NCBI GenBank assembly: GCA_943788345.1
Contig: CALSPX010000003.1
Span: forward strand, 16,021-80,020
Origin: Ascidiaceihabitans sp023955215
GTDB taxonomy: Bacteria; Pseudomonadota; Alphaproteobacteria; Rhodobacterales; Rhodobacteraceae
DNA: 64,000 nt
Reading direction: 5' to 3'
The position numbers and the translations under genes are program-made. Under the pieces are notes generated by a model. The model worked only from the letters and a program-made list of their open reading frames with translations, had not been told where the DNA came from and searched no databases. This document shows positions 53,198-62,296 of the stretch, piece by piece. Positions within the stretch are counted from its first letter, which is position 1; each line of letters begins with the position of its first letter.

Positions 53198-55933
53198 GTG
53201 TCGCTGAACGGACGTGTCGTGGCCGTTTTAGGTCCGACAAACACAGGTAAAACCACCTATGCAATCGAGCGTATGTTGGGGCATCGAACGGGCATCATCG
53301 GCCTACCGCTGCGCCTTTTGGCGCGCGAGGTCTATGACCGCATCGTTGCAATTCGTGGGCCGTCAGTTGTGGCCTTGGTCACAGGTGAAGAACGCATTGT
53401 TCCGCCGCGCACCCAATATTGGGTGTGTACGGTTGAGGCCATGCCAGAAGGCATGGGGTGCGATTTTCTAGCAGTTGACGAAATCCAAGTATGTGCCGAT
53501 CCTGAGCGTGGCCATATCTTCACGGATCGCTTGTTGCGTGCGCGTGGCCTGAAGGAAACGCTATTCCTTGGCTCTGATACAATGCGCAGCGCGATTGCTG
53601 AACTGATACCTGAAGCACAGTTTTTACGGCGTGAGCGGATGTCTGAGCTAACGTATGTTGGCCAGAAAAAGATCAGCCGTATGCGCCCGCGTAGTGCGAT
53701 TGTCGGGTTCTCCGTCGAAAACGTATATGCGATTGCTGAACTACTGCGACGTCAAAAGGGCGGGGCGGCTGTTGTGATGGGGGCACTCAGTCCGCGGACG
53801 CGTAACGCACAAGTTGAGATGTATCAAAACGGTGAGGTTGATTATCTGGTGGCGACAGATGCCATCGGGATGGGGCTGAACCTTGATGTTGACCACGTAG
53901 CTTTTTCTGCACTGTCCAAATTTGACGGGCGCCGGATGCGTCCACTTGCGCCCAATGAACTTGCGCAAATTGCGGGGCGGGCAGGGCGCGGTCTAAAAGA
54001 TGGGACATTTGGAGTGACAGGGGACGCGCGTCCCCTGGATGACGGCATGGCGCAGGCCATTATGGACCATAAGTTCACGCCACAGCGCAAATTGAATTTC
54101 CGCAATCATGCGCTTCAATTTGGCAGCGTTGACCGTCTGATTCAGACACTTGAGGCATCACCAGACCACGAAATGTTGGTCAAAGCCCGTGAAGCTGACG
54201 ATTTAGCAACACTAAAAAACTTATCCCAAGTGGGAGAAGTGAGCGCCCGCGCAACGGATGGACCATCTGTCAGATTGCTTTGGGATGCATGCCGTCTGCC
54301 GGACTTCCGCGGCATCGGTCGGGGGACCCATGCGGACCTCGTAGCCGTTATTTATAACTACTTACATCAAAGTGGGTGCATTCCAGACGAATGGATGGAA
54401 CGTCAAATCAAAGTCATCGATCGGACAGATGGTGACATCGATACATTGTCTAAACGGCTCGCTTTTATTCGGACTTGGACCTATGTGGCACAACGCAAAG
54501 GTTGGACAAATGACGAAAGTCATTGGCGGGAGCAGACACGTTCTGTAGAAGACAGGTTGTCGGACGCGCTGCACGAGCGTTTGACCCAAAGATTTGTAGA
54601 TCGGCGCACATCCGTGCTTTTGCGCCGATTGGGACAGAAGGAAGCCATGGTGGCCGAAGTAAACGACGCAGGTGAAGTGACTGTAGAGGGTGAATTTGTA
54701 GGCAAGCTGGATGGTTTCCGGTTTAGCCAGGACAAAGGCACTGGAGTGGCTGAGGCCAAAACGATCAAAACGGTGGCGCTTCAGGCGTTAGCCCCGCAGT
54801 TCCATCTGCGCGCTGATCGTTTTTATAACGCTCCCGATACCGAAATTGATTATACGGAACAGGGTGGCCTTATGTGGGGCTCCTCGGCCGTTGGTAAACT
54901 TGTTGCTGGTGCCGATGCGCTTAAGCCACGGGTGGAAGTCTTTGTTGATGATGTTGCGGGACCTGAGGTTGCTGAAAAAGTGCAACGTCGCTTGCAGCAC
55001 TTCATAGATCGTAAAGTTGCGGCCCTTTTTGAGCCGTTATTGAACCTTGGTCGCGATGAAGCGTTGACCGGTTTGGCACGTGGCTTTGCATTCCAATTGG
55101 TAGAAAACATGGGCGTGTTGCCACGCTCTGTGGTGGCCAACGAAGTTAAGGCACTTGATCAAGATGCTCGTGGTGCATTGCGCAAACACGGTATCCGTTT
55201 TGGTCAATTCACCATCTTCATGCCGTTGTTATTGAAGCCAGCAGCGACGCGCTTGCGTTTGGTGCTTTGGTCTCTGAACAAAGGTCTGGATGTATTCCCG
55301 CAATCACCTCCCCCCGGCTTGGTCACGATCCCAGCTGAAAAGGGTGTGACGGAAGGGGCGGACACGATGTCTGGCTACCGCATTGCAGGCGAACGCGCGA
55401 TCCGCATTGATATGCTGGAACGTCTGGCTGACATGCTGCGCTCAGAGGACTCACGTGGTGGGTTTGAAGCCAAAGCTGACATGCTGTCCATTACAGGTAT
55501 GACGCTTGAGCAATTCGCGGACCTGATGCAGGGCCTTGGCTATAAGGGCGAAAAAGGTGAGCGGGCTAAGGTAAAGGCGGCACCTGCTGATGCACCTGTT
55601 GAGGCCGTATCAGATGCACCTGTAGCAGAGGCCGCGCCTGTTGAAACTGCTGATCCAGCAACACCTGTTGCCGAAGCTGAGGTGGAAGTGTTCTACACCT
55701 TCACTTGGGCACGTGCACCGCGTGCAAACACACGTCCAGCACGCGCTAGCGAAAAGCCAAGTGGCGAAGGCCGTGGTAAAGGCAAACCAAAAGGTAAGCC
55801 ACGTGGTGCCAACAAAGGTGCGCGCGATGACAAGGCAAAGTCTTTCTCGGCCCGTCCCGCGAAGCCCGAGAAGAAAATCGATCCTGACAATCCGTTCGCA
55901 GCGGCATTGATGGGATTGAAAAGCGGTAACTAA
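53198..55933 (+). CDS. SUV3-type DExH RNA helicase
   Basis: A 911-residue superfamily 2 helicase like the mitochondrial degradosome helicase SUV3, which is typical of alphaproteobacteria. GTG start 53198. Walker A is VLGPTNTGKTTYA (about 10-22); motif II is AVDEIQV; then IGMGLNLDVDHVAF and motif VI AQIAGRAGRGLKDG. The central part contains the SUV3 C-terminal domain. An Ala/Pro/Glu-rich stretch and a strongly basic Lys/Arg/Gly tail (about 850-900) probably bind RNA. It stands at the head of a unit with the S4-domain gene, whose ATG is one base after its stop. Confidence 0.92.
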   Translation: MSLNGRVVAVLGPTNTGKTTYAIERMLGHRTGIIGLPLRLLAREVYDRIVAIRGPSVVALVTGEERIVPPRTQYWVCTVEAMPEGMGCDFLAVDEIQVCADPERGHIFTDRLLRARGLKETLFLGSDTMRSAIAELIPEAQFLRRERMSELTYVGQKKISRMRPRSAIVGFSVENVYAIAELLRRQKGGAAVVMGALSPRTRNAQVEMYQNGEVDYLVATDAIGMGLNLDVDHVAFSALSKFDGRRMRPLAPNELAQIAGRAGRGLKDGTFGVTGDARPLDDGMAQAIMDHKFTPQRKLNFRNHALQFGSVDRLIQTLEASPDHEMLVKAREADDLATLKNLSQVGEVSARATDGPSVRLLWDACRLPDFRGIGRGTHADLVAVIYNYLHQSGCIPDEWMERQIKVIDRTDGDIDTLSKRLAFIRTWTYVAQRKGWTNDESHWREQTRSVEDRLSDALHERLTQRFVDRRTSVLLRRLGQKEAMVAEVNDAGEVTVEGEFVGKLDGFRFSQDKGTGVAEAKTIKTVALQALAPQFHLRADRFYNAPDTEIDYTEQGGLMWGSSAVGKLVAGADALKPRVEVFVDDVAGPEVAEKVQRRLQHFIDRKVAALFEPLLNLGRDEALTGLARGFAFQLVENMGVLPRSVVANEVKALDQDARGALRKHGIRFGQFTIFMPLLLKPAATRLRLVLWSLNKGLDVFPQSPPPGLVTIPAEKGVTEGADTMSGYRIAGERAIRIDMLERLADMLRSEDSRGGFEAKADMLSITGMTLEQFADLMQGLGYKGEKGERAKVKAAPADAPVEAVSDAPVAEAAPVETADPATPVAEAEVEVFYTFTWARAPRANTRPARASEKPSGEGRGKGKPKGKPRGANKGARDDKAKSFSARPAKPEKKIDPDNPFAAALMGLKSGN

Positions 55934-56341
55934 ATGAGCGATCCATCGGGCAAACAGCGGCTAGACAAATGGCTGTGGTTTGCCCGATTTTTCAAAACAA
56001 GGTCATTGGCAGCAACTCGTGTTGCAGCTGGCGATGTTCGGGTTGATGGAGATCGGGTCACAAAGCGGGCAACTCTGATCCAAGCAGGCAACGTTTTAAC
56101 CTTTGCCGTCGGTACGCAAACACGTGTGATTCAGATCGATGATATCGGAGATCGCCGCGGTCCCGCACCCGAAGCCCAAGAACTTTACACTGATTTGACC
56201 CCGCCTGCGGTTAAGCAAGAGAACAAACATCCTGCAAACCCTAGCTTTGAAGGAAAAGGGCGTCCGACCAAGCGTGATCGCCGCAAAGGTGATCTTTATC
56301 GCATCCATTCCTTCAGTGACGTCAGAGACGACCTTGAATGA
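55934..56341 (+). CDS. S4-domain RNA-binding protein (Hsp15/HslR-like)
   Basis: A 135-residue protein with an N-terminal S4 domain (RLDKWLWFARFFKTRSLAAT, VAAGDVRVDGDRV) and a basic tail (GRPTKRDRRKGD). It binds structured RNA and is related to HslR, which rescues blocked 50S subunits. It starts immediately after the helicase stop; the pairing is common in Rhodobacteraceae, suggesting joint RNA metabolism. Confidence 0.93.
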   Translation: MSDPSGKQRLDKWLWFARFFKTRSLAATRVAAGDVRVDGDRVTKRATLIQAGNVLTFAVGTQTRVIQIDDIGDRRGPAPEAQELYTDLTPPAVKQENKHPANPSFEGKGRPTKRDRRKGDLYRIHSFSDVRDDLE

Positions 56342-56396
56342 TCCTCTTCACTGAATTAGCTAGTCCATCGAACCGTTAAAAAACGAGCGACTCTTT

Positions 56397-56732
56397 ATGA
56401 CATATATCGTCAATGATGCTTGCATCGCCTGCAAATATACAGACTGCGTCGAAGTCTGCCCTGTAGATTGTTTCTATGAGGGTGAAAATATGTTGGTCAT
56501 TCATCCTGATGAATGCATCGATTGTGGCGTTTGCGAGCCAGAATGCCCTGCAGATGCTATTCGCCCCGATACTGAGCCAGACATGGAAAAGTGGGTTGAG
56601 TTCAACCGGAAGTACTCAGAGCTGTGGCCGGTGATCATCACCAAAAAGGACCAGCTTCCAAATGCGGAAGAAATGGACGGCAAAGAAGGCAAGATGGAGC
56701 TCTTCTCTGAAGCGCCAGGTGAGGGTGGCTAA
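56397..56732 (+). CDS. fdxA: 7Fe ferredoxin FdxA
   Basis: A 111-residue ferredoxin carrying [3Fe-4S] and [4Fe-4S] clusters: CIACKYTDCVEVCPVDCF and CIDCGVCEPECPADAI, with the C-terminal extension (PDTEPDMEKWVEFNRKYSEL) of the FdxA/FdII group. It is a cytoplasmic low-potential electron carrier. It lies 55 bp after the S4 gene and is followed by a terminator. Confidence 0.96.
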   Translation: MTYIVNDACIACKYTDCVEVCPVDCFYEGENMLVIHPDECIDCGVCEPECPADAIRPDTEPDMEKWVEFNRKYSELWPVIITKKDQLPNAEEMDGKEGKMELFSEAPGEGG

Positions 56733-56811
56733 GCCACTATAGATTCGCGGTGTTGGGGCTGAAATACGCTCCGAGCCATGAATTTCACAAAGTAATTTGT
56801 TATTTTTAGTT

Positions 56812-56849
56812 AAAAGGCCTCCCAGCGAACTTTCTTGGGGGGCTTTTTT
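56812..56849 (+). terminator. intrinsic terminator after fdxA
   Basis: CCTCCC (56818-56823) pairs with GGGGGG in CTTGGGGGGCTTTTTT, supported by an A-T outer stem (AAAA / TTTT) with a small asymmetric bulge, ending in T6. It lies about 80 bp after the fdxA stop. Confidence 0.6.
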
Positions 56850-57025
56850 GTGGTATGGTGATTGAGTACATAACCTAACGGATCAATTCCCTGCCCAACG
56901 ATATTTAAGAAGCTGGGCCCAGAAATCACTGAAAACCGCAAATTTGACGTGGCATTCTTGCCCCGCCAGTTGCGGTTTTGACTTTGAGTTTTGCATGGAA
57001 ATTATCTGTTCTCTGAGGAAAATGA

Positions 57026-57553
57026 ATGACTAAATCGAAAAAGCTCGACTTCCGAACCGGTGAATTTGTAGTTTACCCAGCCCATGGCGTTGGTCAAATC
57101 ACTGATGTTGAAGAACAGGAAGTGGCTGGCGTTACGTTAGAATTGTTTGTGATTTCTTTCGAGAAAGACAAAATGACTTTGCGTGTGCCAACACATAAAG
57201 CCGTTGAAATTGGTATGCGGTCTTTGTCATCTCCAAATGACATTCTTCACGCTATGAAGACGCTAAAGGGTAAAGCCAAAGTTAAGCGTGCAATGTGGTC
57301 GCGTCGTGCGCAAGAGTACGAACAAAAAATCAACTCTGGTGATCTGATTGCAATTGCTGAAGTTGTGCGTGACTTGCACCGCACGGATGATCAGCGCGAG
57401 CAAAGCTATTCAGAACGTCAGCTTTACGAAGCTGCGCTTGAGCGTCTTACACGTGAGGTTGCTGCTGTTGAAGGTGGCGACGAAGTTGCTGCCGGAACAA
57501 AGATAGTGGATGTCTTGATGAGCCGCGTTGTGCCTGTCATCGCTGCGACTTAA
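57026..57553 (+). CDS. carD: CarD-family transcription regulator
   Basis: A 175-residue CarD/CdnL-type protein that binds RNA polymerase beta and stabilises open complexes. The N-terminal RNAP-interaction domain (FRTGEFVVYPAHGVGQITDV) is followed by a helical C-terminal domain (MKTLKGKAKVKRAMWSRRAQ, IAEVVRDLHRTDDQREQSYS). It is essential or near-essential in many alphaproteobacteria. It is a single gene with a leader of about 170 bp after the fdxA terminator and its own strong terminator. Confidence 0.95.
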   Translation: MTKSKKLDFRTGEFVVYPAHGVGQITDVEEQEVAGVTLELFVISFEKDKMTLRVPTHKAVEIGMRSLSSPNDILHAMKTLKGKAKVKRAMWSRRAQEYEQKINSGDLIAIAEVVRDLHRTDDQREQSYSERQLYEAALERLTREVAAVEGGDEVAAGTKIVDVLMSRVVPVIAAT

Positions 57554-57570
57554 GCCACCAGCAAACTTAT

Positions 57571-57604
57571 AAAACCGCGCGAGACGAAAACCTCGCGCGG
57601 TTTT
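57571..57604 (+). terminator. strong intrinsic terminator after carD
   Basis: A perfect 13-bp stem AAAACCGCGCGAG (57571-57583) / CTCGCGCGGTTTT (57592-57604) has an 8-nt loop and T6. It probably also ends the convergent cobS transcript. Confidence 0.93.
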
Positions 57605-57617
57605 TTGCTCGCTGCTA

Positions 57618-58385
57618 TTAAGCGATCAGGAAAACTAGGATCGCGGTCTCGCACAAGACTTGGGTTGCGCCTAATACATCGCCGGTTTGTCCACCAATTT
57701 TTGTTTTTGCCAGCTTAGTCAGGCCAAACGCTATAAACACAGTTATCAGTGCCGCACCGATTGCACTAAATCCAATAAGTATCAGCGCCAATACACCAGC
57801 AGCACCGCATGAAATGGCCGCTGTCTGCTGTGTTGGGCGGCCAACGCTGTGCGACAGCCCTGTATCGCGGGCATGTGCTACCATTGCCATGATTGCAGGT
57901 AGTACGCCTCGTGATAGAACCGCTGCAGCGATGACACCGGCAAACCCAAGGGAAATAGCGGCGCTTAGCGCCATCCAGCGAAGGCCAGTGACAATGACGA
58001 TTGCCAGAACACCGTAAGTGCCTATTTGGCTGTCTTTCATGATCTCTAGGCGACGCGCAGGATCAAAACCGCCCCAAAAGCCATCGGCGCAGTCAGCAAG
58101 GCCGTCTTCGTGCATCCCGCCGGTCATGATCATACTGGTGGCAAGCATGAGGCCGGCAATGATCGCTGCATTCAAGCCCAGCCAAAAACCGATCGCGCCG
58201 ACAATGCAGGTTGCCATCCCAACAACCAGTCCAACGATAGGAAACGCCCATGCATTTTCTGCTTGGCGTTCAAAGGCTTCATCGGGCGCTTGTGGCAAGG
58301 GCAGCCGAGTCAATAATGTGCCTGCAGCTACAATATCCCAAAGAGAATTTCTGGAGGTCGTGCCGTTCAAGTCGTTTTTATTCAT
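57618..58385 (-). CDS. cobS: adenosylcobinamide-GDP ribazoletransferase (cobalamin synthase)
   Basis: It joins alpha-ribazole to adenosylcobinamide-GDP, the last step of cobalamin assembly. The 255-residue membrane protein has about seven hydrophobic helices and the metal-binding motif MHEDGLADCADGFWGGFDP with RRLEIMKDSQIGTYG. It is divergent from cobT across 83 bp, so the lower-ligand pair is co-located. No cobalamin riboswitch fits in that short gap. Confidence 0.95.
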   Translation of the reverse strand: MNKNDLNGTTSRNSLWDIVAAGTLLTRLPLPQAPDEAFERQAENAWAFPIVGLVVGMATCIVGAIGFWLGLNAAIIAGLMLATSMIMTGGMHEDGLADCADGFWGGFDPARRLEIMKDSQIGTYGVLAIVIVTGLRWMALSAAISLGFAGVIAAAVLSRGVLPAIMAMVAHARDTGLSHSVGRPTQQTAAISCGAAGVLALILIGFSAIGAALITVFIAFGLTKLAKTKIGGQTGDVLGATQVLCETAILVFLIA

Positions 58386-58468
58386 GTCCGCGCCTTTTTC
58401 ATGTCTTGCAGGTTAAGGCGCATTGGGTAAACAGACGATACAGGTCTGGCAAGAGTAGGAAGCGACAC

Positions 58469-59494
58469 ATGAACAATTCATCAACAATTACCTTTACTAA
58501 ACTCGATCATGTTCGCGAATTGATGCAGACACTGCCAGTTTCAGACTCTGCAGCGGTTGAAGGCGCTCAGGTGCGCAACAGCCAACTGACCAAACCACCA
58601 GGTGCTCTTGGGCGCCTAGAAGACTTAGCTATCTGGTATGCTGGATGGCGCGGCACTGATCGCCCAGTGATTAATGCGCCGCAAATTATTGTGTTTGCAG
58701 GAAATCATGGCGTCGCTGCCAAAGGTGTTTCTGCGTTCCCGCCAGAAGTAACAGAGCAGATGGTGATGAATTTCCAGCATGGCGGTGCCGCGATTAATCA
58801 ACTGGCCAAGGCCTTTGGTGCAAAGATGGATGTACACGCGCTGTCATTGGAAACACCGACTGCGGATTTCACCAAAGGCCCAGCCATGACTGAAGCAGAC
58901 GTTTGTGCAGCGATCCAATCGGGTTGGGATGCGGTTGATCCAAATGCTGATCTGCTTGTCACGGGCGAAATGGGTATCGGGAATACGACATCCGCTGCCG
59001 CACTTGGCATGGCGCTGTTGGGTGGGGATGCTGCTGATTGGACAGGACGTGGGACGGGCGTTGAGGGTGCTGCACTTCAGGCGAAAACGGACGTGGTTGC
59101 TGCTGGTGTCGCATTGCATGGCGGTAAAGGTGACGGCTTGGACATGTTGGCGGCTTTGGGTGGTAGAGAGTTGGCAGCTATGGCTGGGGCGATCCTGCGT
59201 GCGCGTGCGCTGTCTATTCCGGTTATCTTGGATGGTTTTATCTGTACTGCCGCCGCTACATGCTTGCATGCCACACACAATGGCGTTTTGGATCATACAG
59301 TTGCTGGGCACAAAAGCGATGAGCAAGCCCATGCGCGGATGCTAGAGGCGTTGGGTAAGCAACCTCTACTGCAACTTGGATTGCGCTTGGGCGAAGCATC
59401 TGGCGGTGCGTTGGCAATCGGCATTCTGCAAGGCGCGGTTGCGTGTCACAGCGGTATGTCGACCTTTGCCGAGGCCGGTGTATCCGACGGTTAA
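58469..59494 (+). CDS. cobT: nicotinate-nucleotide--dimethylbenzimidazole phosphoribosyltransferase
   Basis: It makes alpha-ribazole phosphate for the cobalamin lower ligand. About 341 residues from ATG 58469 (AGGAAG upstream); sequence upstream of it in the same frame is not conserved. Motifs are KPPGALGRLEDLAIW, FAGNHGVAAKGVSAFPPEVT, GEMGIGNTTSAAAL, HGGKGDGLDMLAALGG, and the C-terminal LGEASGGALAIGIL. It is cytoplasmic and divergent from cobS. Confidence 0.96.
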   Translation: MNNSSTITFTKLDHVRELMQTLPVSDSAAVEGAQVRNSQLTKPPGALGRLEDLAIWYAGWRGTDRPVINAPQIIVFAGNHGVAAKGVSAFPPEVTEQMVMNFQHGGAAINQLAKAFGAKMDVHALSLETPTADFTKGPAMTEADVCAAIQSGWDAVDPNADLLVTGEMGIGNTTSAAALGMALLGGDAADWTGRGTGVEGAALQAKTDVVAAGVALHGGKGDGLDMLAALGGRELAAMAGAILRARALSIPVILDGFICTAAATCLHATHNGVLDHTVAGHKSDEQAHARMLEALGKQPLLQLGLRLGEASGGALAIGILQGAVACHSGMSTFAEAGVSDG

Positions 59495-59512
59495 ACCAGC
59501 CCTCTCAATGCT

Positions 59513-62038
59513 TTAACTCTTTGGCATCTTGAGGGTCAGGTTTCGACTTCCCTTCTTATAGCGGAGCTCGTTGTCGCCGATGGCTGACACACGACCACCA
59601 TCAATACGATCGCCAACTTGAACCTTTTGGTAGCGTCCGTTCGACAAGCGGACCAATGCACGGCGACTGGATTGTTTCCCATAGACGCCGATAAGATTCA
59701 CATTGCGCAGATTGATTGCGTTTTTGACGGTCGCAGACTTAGCAACGCTCGCCGAAGACGGAATTTTGGGAATGACAACCTTTGGTGCAACTGAAGCTAC
59801 ACGTGTCCCTTGATTGGTAGCTTGATTTGCCTTTGCGCGCTTGACGACACGTGCGAAATTCTTTGGACGTCCATCCGGACGCACCGATGCAGTCACAGCC
59901 TGCGGGTTCGGCGGGCCCTCTATGATGATACCTTCAACGCGTGGCGCTAGCGCGGCAAGCGAAGCAGCTGCTGCAGCGGCCGCGGCGTCATTTTGGGCGT
60001 TTTCGGTGGTTGGATCGACTTCTGGTGCTGGCTGGGCAATCGCCAGCTCAACTGCAGGGCGCAAACGTGGGCGCAGCTGGGCCAGTTCAGACCGCGAAAG
60101 ACCACCGTTCACAGAGCGCTCGTTTTGCTCGACCAAATTTGACGGACGCGGTTGCGGACGCATTTTGGCGATCAAGGCAAGTGACGGGTCTGTCTTCGCG
60201 GGCAATGCTTTGCGTGCTGGCATCTTAGGGGGCGTCACATCAGGGCGGCCCAAAAAGACGGTGACACCATTTGGCGTTATTGCACCATTTACGGTTGGAA
60301 TGACTAAGCCGTCGGTGCCCAATGCAAATGATGTGCCTGCCGCAACGGGTGTTGTTTGCTCACCAAGCCCGTTGTCGGTAACCAACGCACGTACATTGGG
60401 CAGCGCAACGGCGTCATTGGAGGAACTGACGGGATCAATGCTGGTGATATAGAGATCATCAAGGCTGACCAGCGGAGCGGGCTGAGGAACCTCTGGAGAC
60501 ACGGGCCATATGCCCGTAACTGCATAATTGGCCGCAAGTTCTTGGGGGGAAAGTTCTGGTAAGACGACCACTGGATCAGCTTGGGGCGCGCGCAAGGCAT
60601 CTAGCACAGCAGTGTCTTCGGAGCTTAGAGCAGATGACAATGATGCGGTTTCAATGTTTGGTCCAACGTCCTCGGATGGGGCAGGGGCTAAGCCAGCTGG
60701 TGCCTCTGCAATTGCTTCATCGTTTGGCGCATTGAAGAAACGTGCAAGGCCTTCGTCCCAAAATACTGAGGCCCAGGCGGCAACACCGGCGAGGAACAAC
60801 AACAATACTGCTGTAAGGATAAGACCTAGAAACTTTGGCTTACCACCAACAACCGTCTTGCGATCTGGCTTGCGTGCGCCAAAAATGGTCAATCGCTGTG
60901 CTTCGGTGGAAGGTTGCGTTGTAACGGGTGCCGTTGCTGGAATTGCTTTGCGCTTGCTTAGGAAACCAGCTGAAATCTGCGGTTCAGGTGGGTCGACAGC
61001 AACCAAGTCCTGTGTTCGGCTTGGAGTGTCCTCAATCGGTGGGACGGTGGCAGCGGTTACCGATGTTGGTGTGCTTTCACGTGATGCGCCCGCAAGAACC
61101 GGTGTCGGTCCGCTTGGTGCACGACGACTTGCAAAGCCAATACTTGCTGGTTTTTCTGCCTGTGGGCGGGGGGCTGCTTTTTCAGGTGTTGCGACGACGT
61201 CAGCGACTATTGGTTCAGGCGAAGGTGCCGGTACGATTAACGCATCGCTATTCTCAGTCGAAATTTCGGCATCTGTTACAGCCTCAGTTACGAGTGGTTC
61301 TGAAACAATCTCTTGCGCGTTCGCAGGCTCGCCTGGTTCATCTGAGGCACTATCTGCTTCATCGTCTGCCACTTCAGCTTTCTCAAGCGGTGGCTCGATG
61401 TCGTCTGGGACCGCAGGCGTTGGTTCAACAACCTCTGGCACAACGGGTTCAATTTCAGCAGGTTCAGGGGCGATGAGGGGTGGAACAACTGGTGCGACGT
61501 CTGCAACCGTCCCCAATACAACGATGCTGACGTCGTCACGAGCAACGTTAATATCGCCAGCAGCTTTCGTCTGACCAAAAAATGGCTCTCCATTAAAGCT
61601 GCCATGTTCAGGGATCGCGACCCAGCTGACTGGATTGAAGTTGTGTTCTTTTGCAAAGGCTTCCGCCTCAGCCAAGGTTTCATGGGCTACCGCCGCGATA
61701 TAGGTCTGGGACCCACTGAAACTGACGGCATACGCTAAATCCGATACAGCGTAGGGGGTTGCACCCTCAAGCGCATCACGCGCTATTTGATCGCGTGCAT
61801 CTTCGTCTAAATCGCCAGTCTCAAGCGTGATATATTTGATTTGATCGTTTGGTATGATCAGCTTGCTGGTGACGGTTTCTTCGCCCAGCTCACGTGCTTT
61901 GGCTTCTAATTGTGCGAGATCGCCAACCAGATCAGCGGAATCGAGGGAAACCGCATCAACCAAACGCCACCCTTCCGCTGCGCGCAGCAGCAGGCGAATG
62001 CCCTCAAAAGAAAGGGAAAGCGCGAAATTCGGCTTCAT
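59513..62038 (-). CDS. large single-span protein: PilM-like N-terminus, GspC/PilP-like C-terminus
   Basis: This 841-residue protein seems common to Rhodobacterales but is uncharacterised. Residues about 1-170 resemble the actin-like PilM/GspL fold (FALSLSFEGIRLLLRAAEGW, YAVSFSGSQTYIAAVAHE). About 190-400 is Pro/Glu/Ala-rich and disordered. One membrane helix lies at about 405-428 (FLGLILTAVLLLFLAGVAAW). A long periplasmic Pro/Ala linker follows. The last about 60 residues (VRLSNGRYQKVQVGDRIDGG, then VSAIGDNELRYKKG) match the beta domain of GspC/PilP-type proteins. It may be a fused trans-envelope assembly factor, but no secretin or pilin genes are nearby. Confidence 0.7.
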   Translation of the reverse strand: MKPNFALSLSFEGIRLLLRAAEGWRLVDAVSLDSADLVGDLAQLEAKARELGEETVTSKLIIPNDQIKYITLETGDLDEDARDQIARDALEGATPYAVSDLAYAVSFSGSQTYIAAVAHETLAEAEAFAKEHNFNPVSWVAIPEHGSFNGEPFFGQTKAAGDINVARDDVSIVVLGTVADVAPVVPPLIAPEPAEIEPVVPEVVEPTPAVPDDIEPPLEKAEVADDEADSASDEPGEPANAQEIVSEPLVTEAVTDAEISTENSDALIVPAPSPEPIVADVVATPEKAAPRPQAEKPASIGFASRRAPSGPTPVLAGASRESTPTSVTAATVPPIEDTPSRTQDLVAVDPPEPQISAGFLSKRKAIPATAPVTTQPSTEAQRLTIFGARKPDRKTVVGGKPKFLGLILTAVLLLFLAGVAAWASVFWDEGLARFFNAPNDEAIAEAPAGLAPAPSEDVGPNIETASLSSALSSEDTAVLDALRAPQADPVVVLPELSPQELAANYAVTGIWPVSPEVPQPAPLVSLDDLYITSIDPVSSSNDAVALPNVRALVTDNGLGEQTTPVAAGTSFALGTDGLVIPTVNGAITPNGVTVFLGRPDVTPPKMPARKALPAKTDPSLALIAKMRPQPRPSNLVEQNERSVNGGLSRSELAQLRPRLRPAVELAIAQPAPEVDPTTENAQNDAAAAAAAASLAALAPRVEGIIIEGPPNPQAVTASVRPDGRPKNFARVVKRAKANQATNQGTRVASVAPKVVIPKIPSSASVAKSATVKNAINLRNVNLIGVYGKQSSRRALVRLSNGRYQKVQVGDRIDGGRVSAIGDNELRYKKGSRNLTLKMPKS

Positions 62039-62296
62039 CTTAAGGCGGTTCCATCAATTGTAACGTGCCGAACGGCACTCTTCACGAGCGAGGATATAAC
62101 AGTCCGACAGTGATGGGAAGTATTTCGCTAAAATGCAGATCAGACATATCAAATGGTGACGCACAATGTGCGAACTGGCGCTTGTCTGTGCGAGTATACC
62201 AAGAGAAATAAGGGAGTAAGTTGTGTGAAGTATGCGCGAATTCTCAATTTCGCTCTGCGGAATGTTGCCGATCCCGCAGAGCAATTGTGTATTGGC

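Noticed and set aside
60528..61574. 348-codon plus-strand open frame opposite the PilM/GspC-like gene
   Set aside because: It is a Ser/Thr/Ala/Gly-rich mirror of the Pro/Glu/Ala-rich linker on the other strand, with no ribosome site or family motif.
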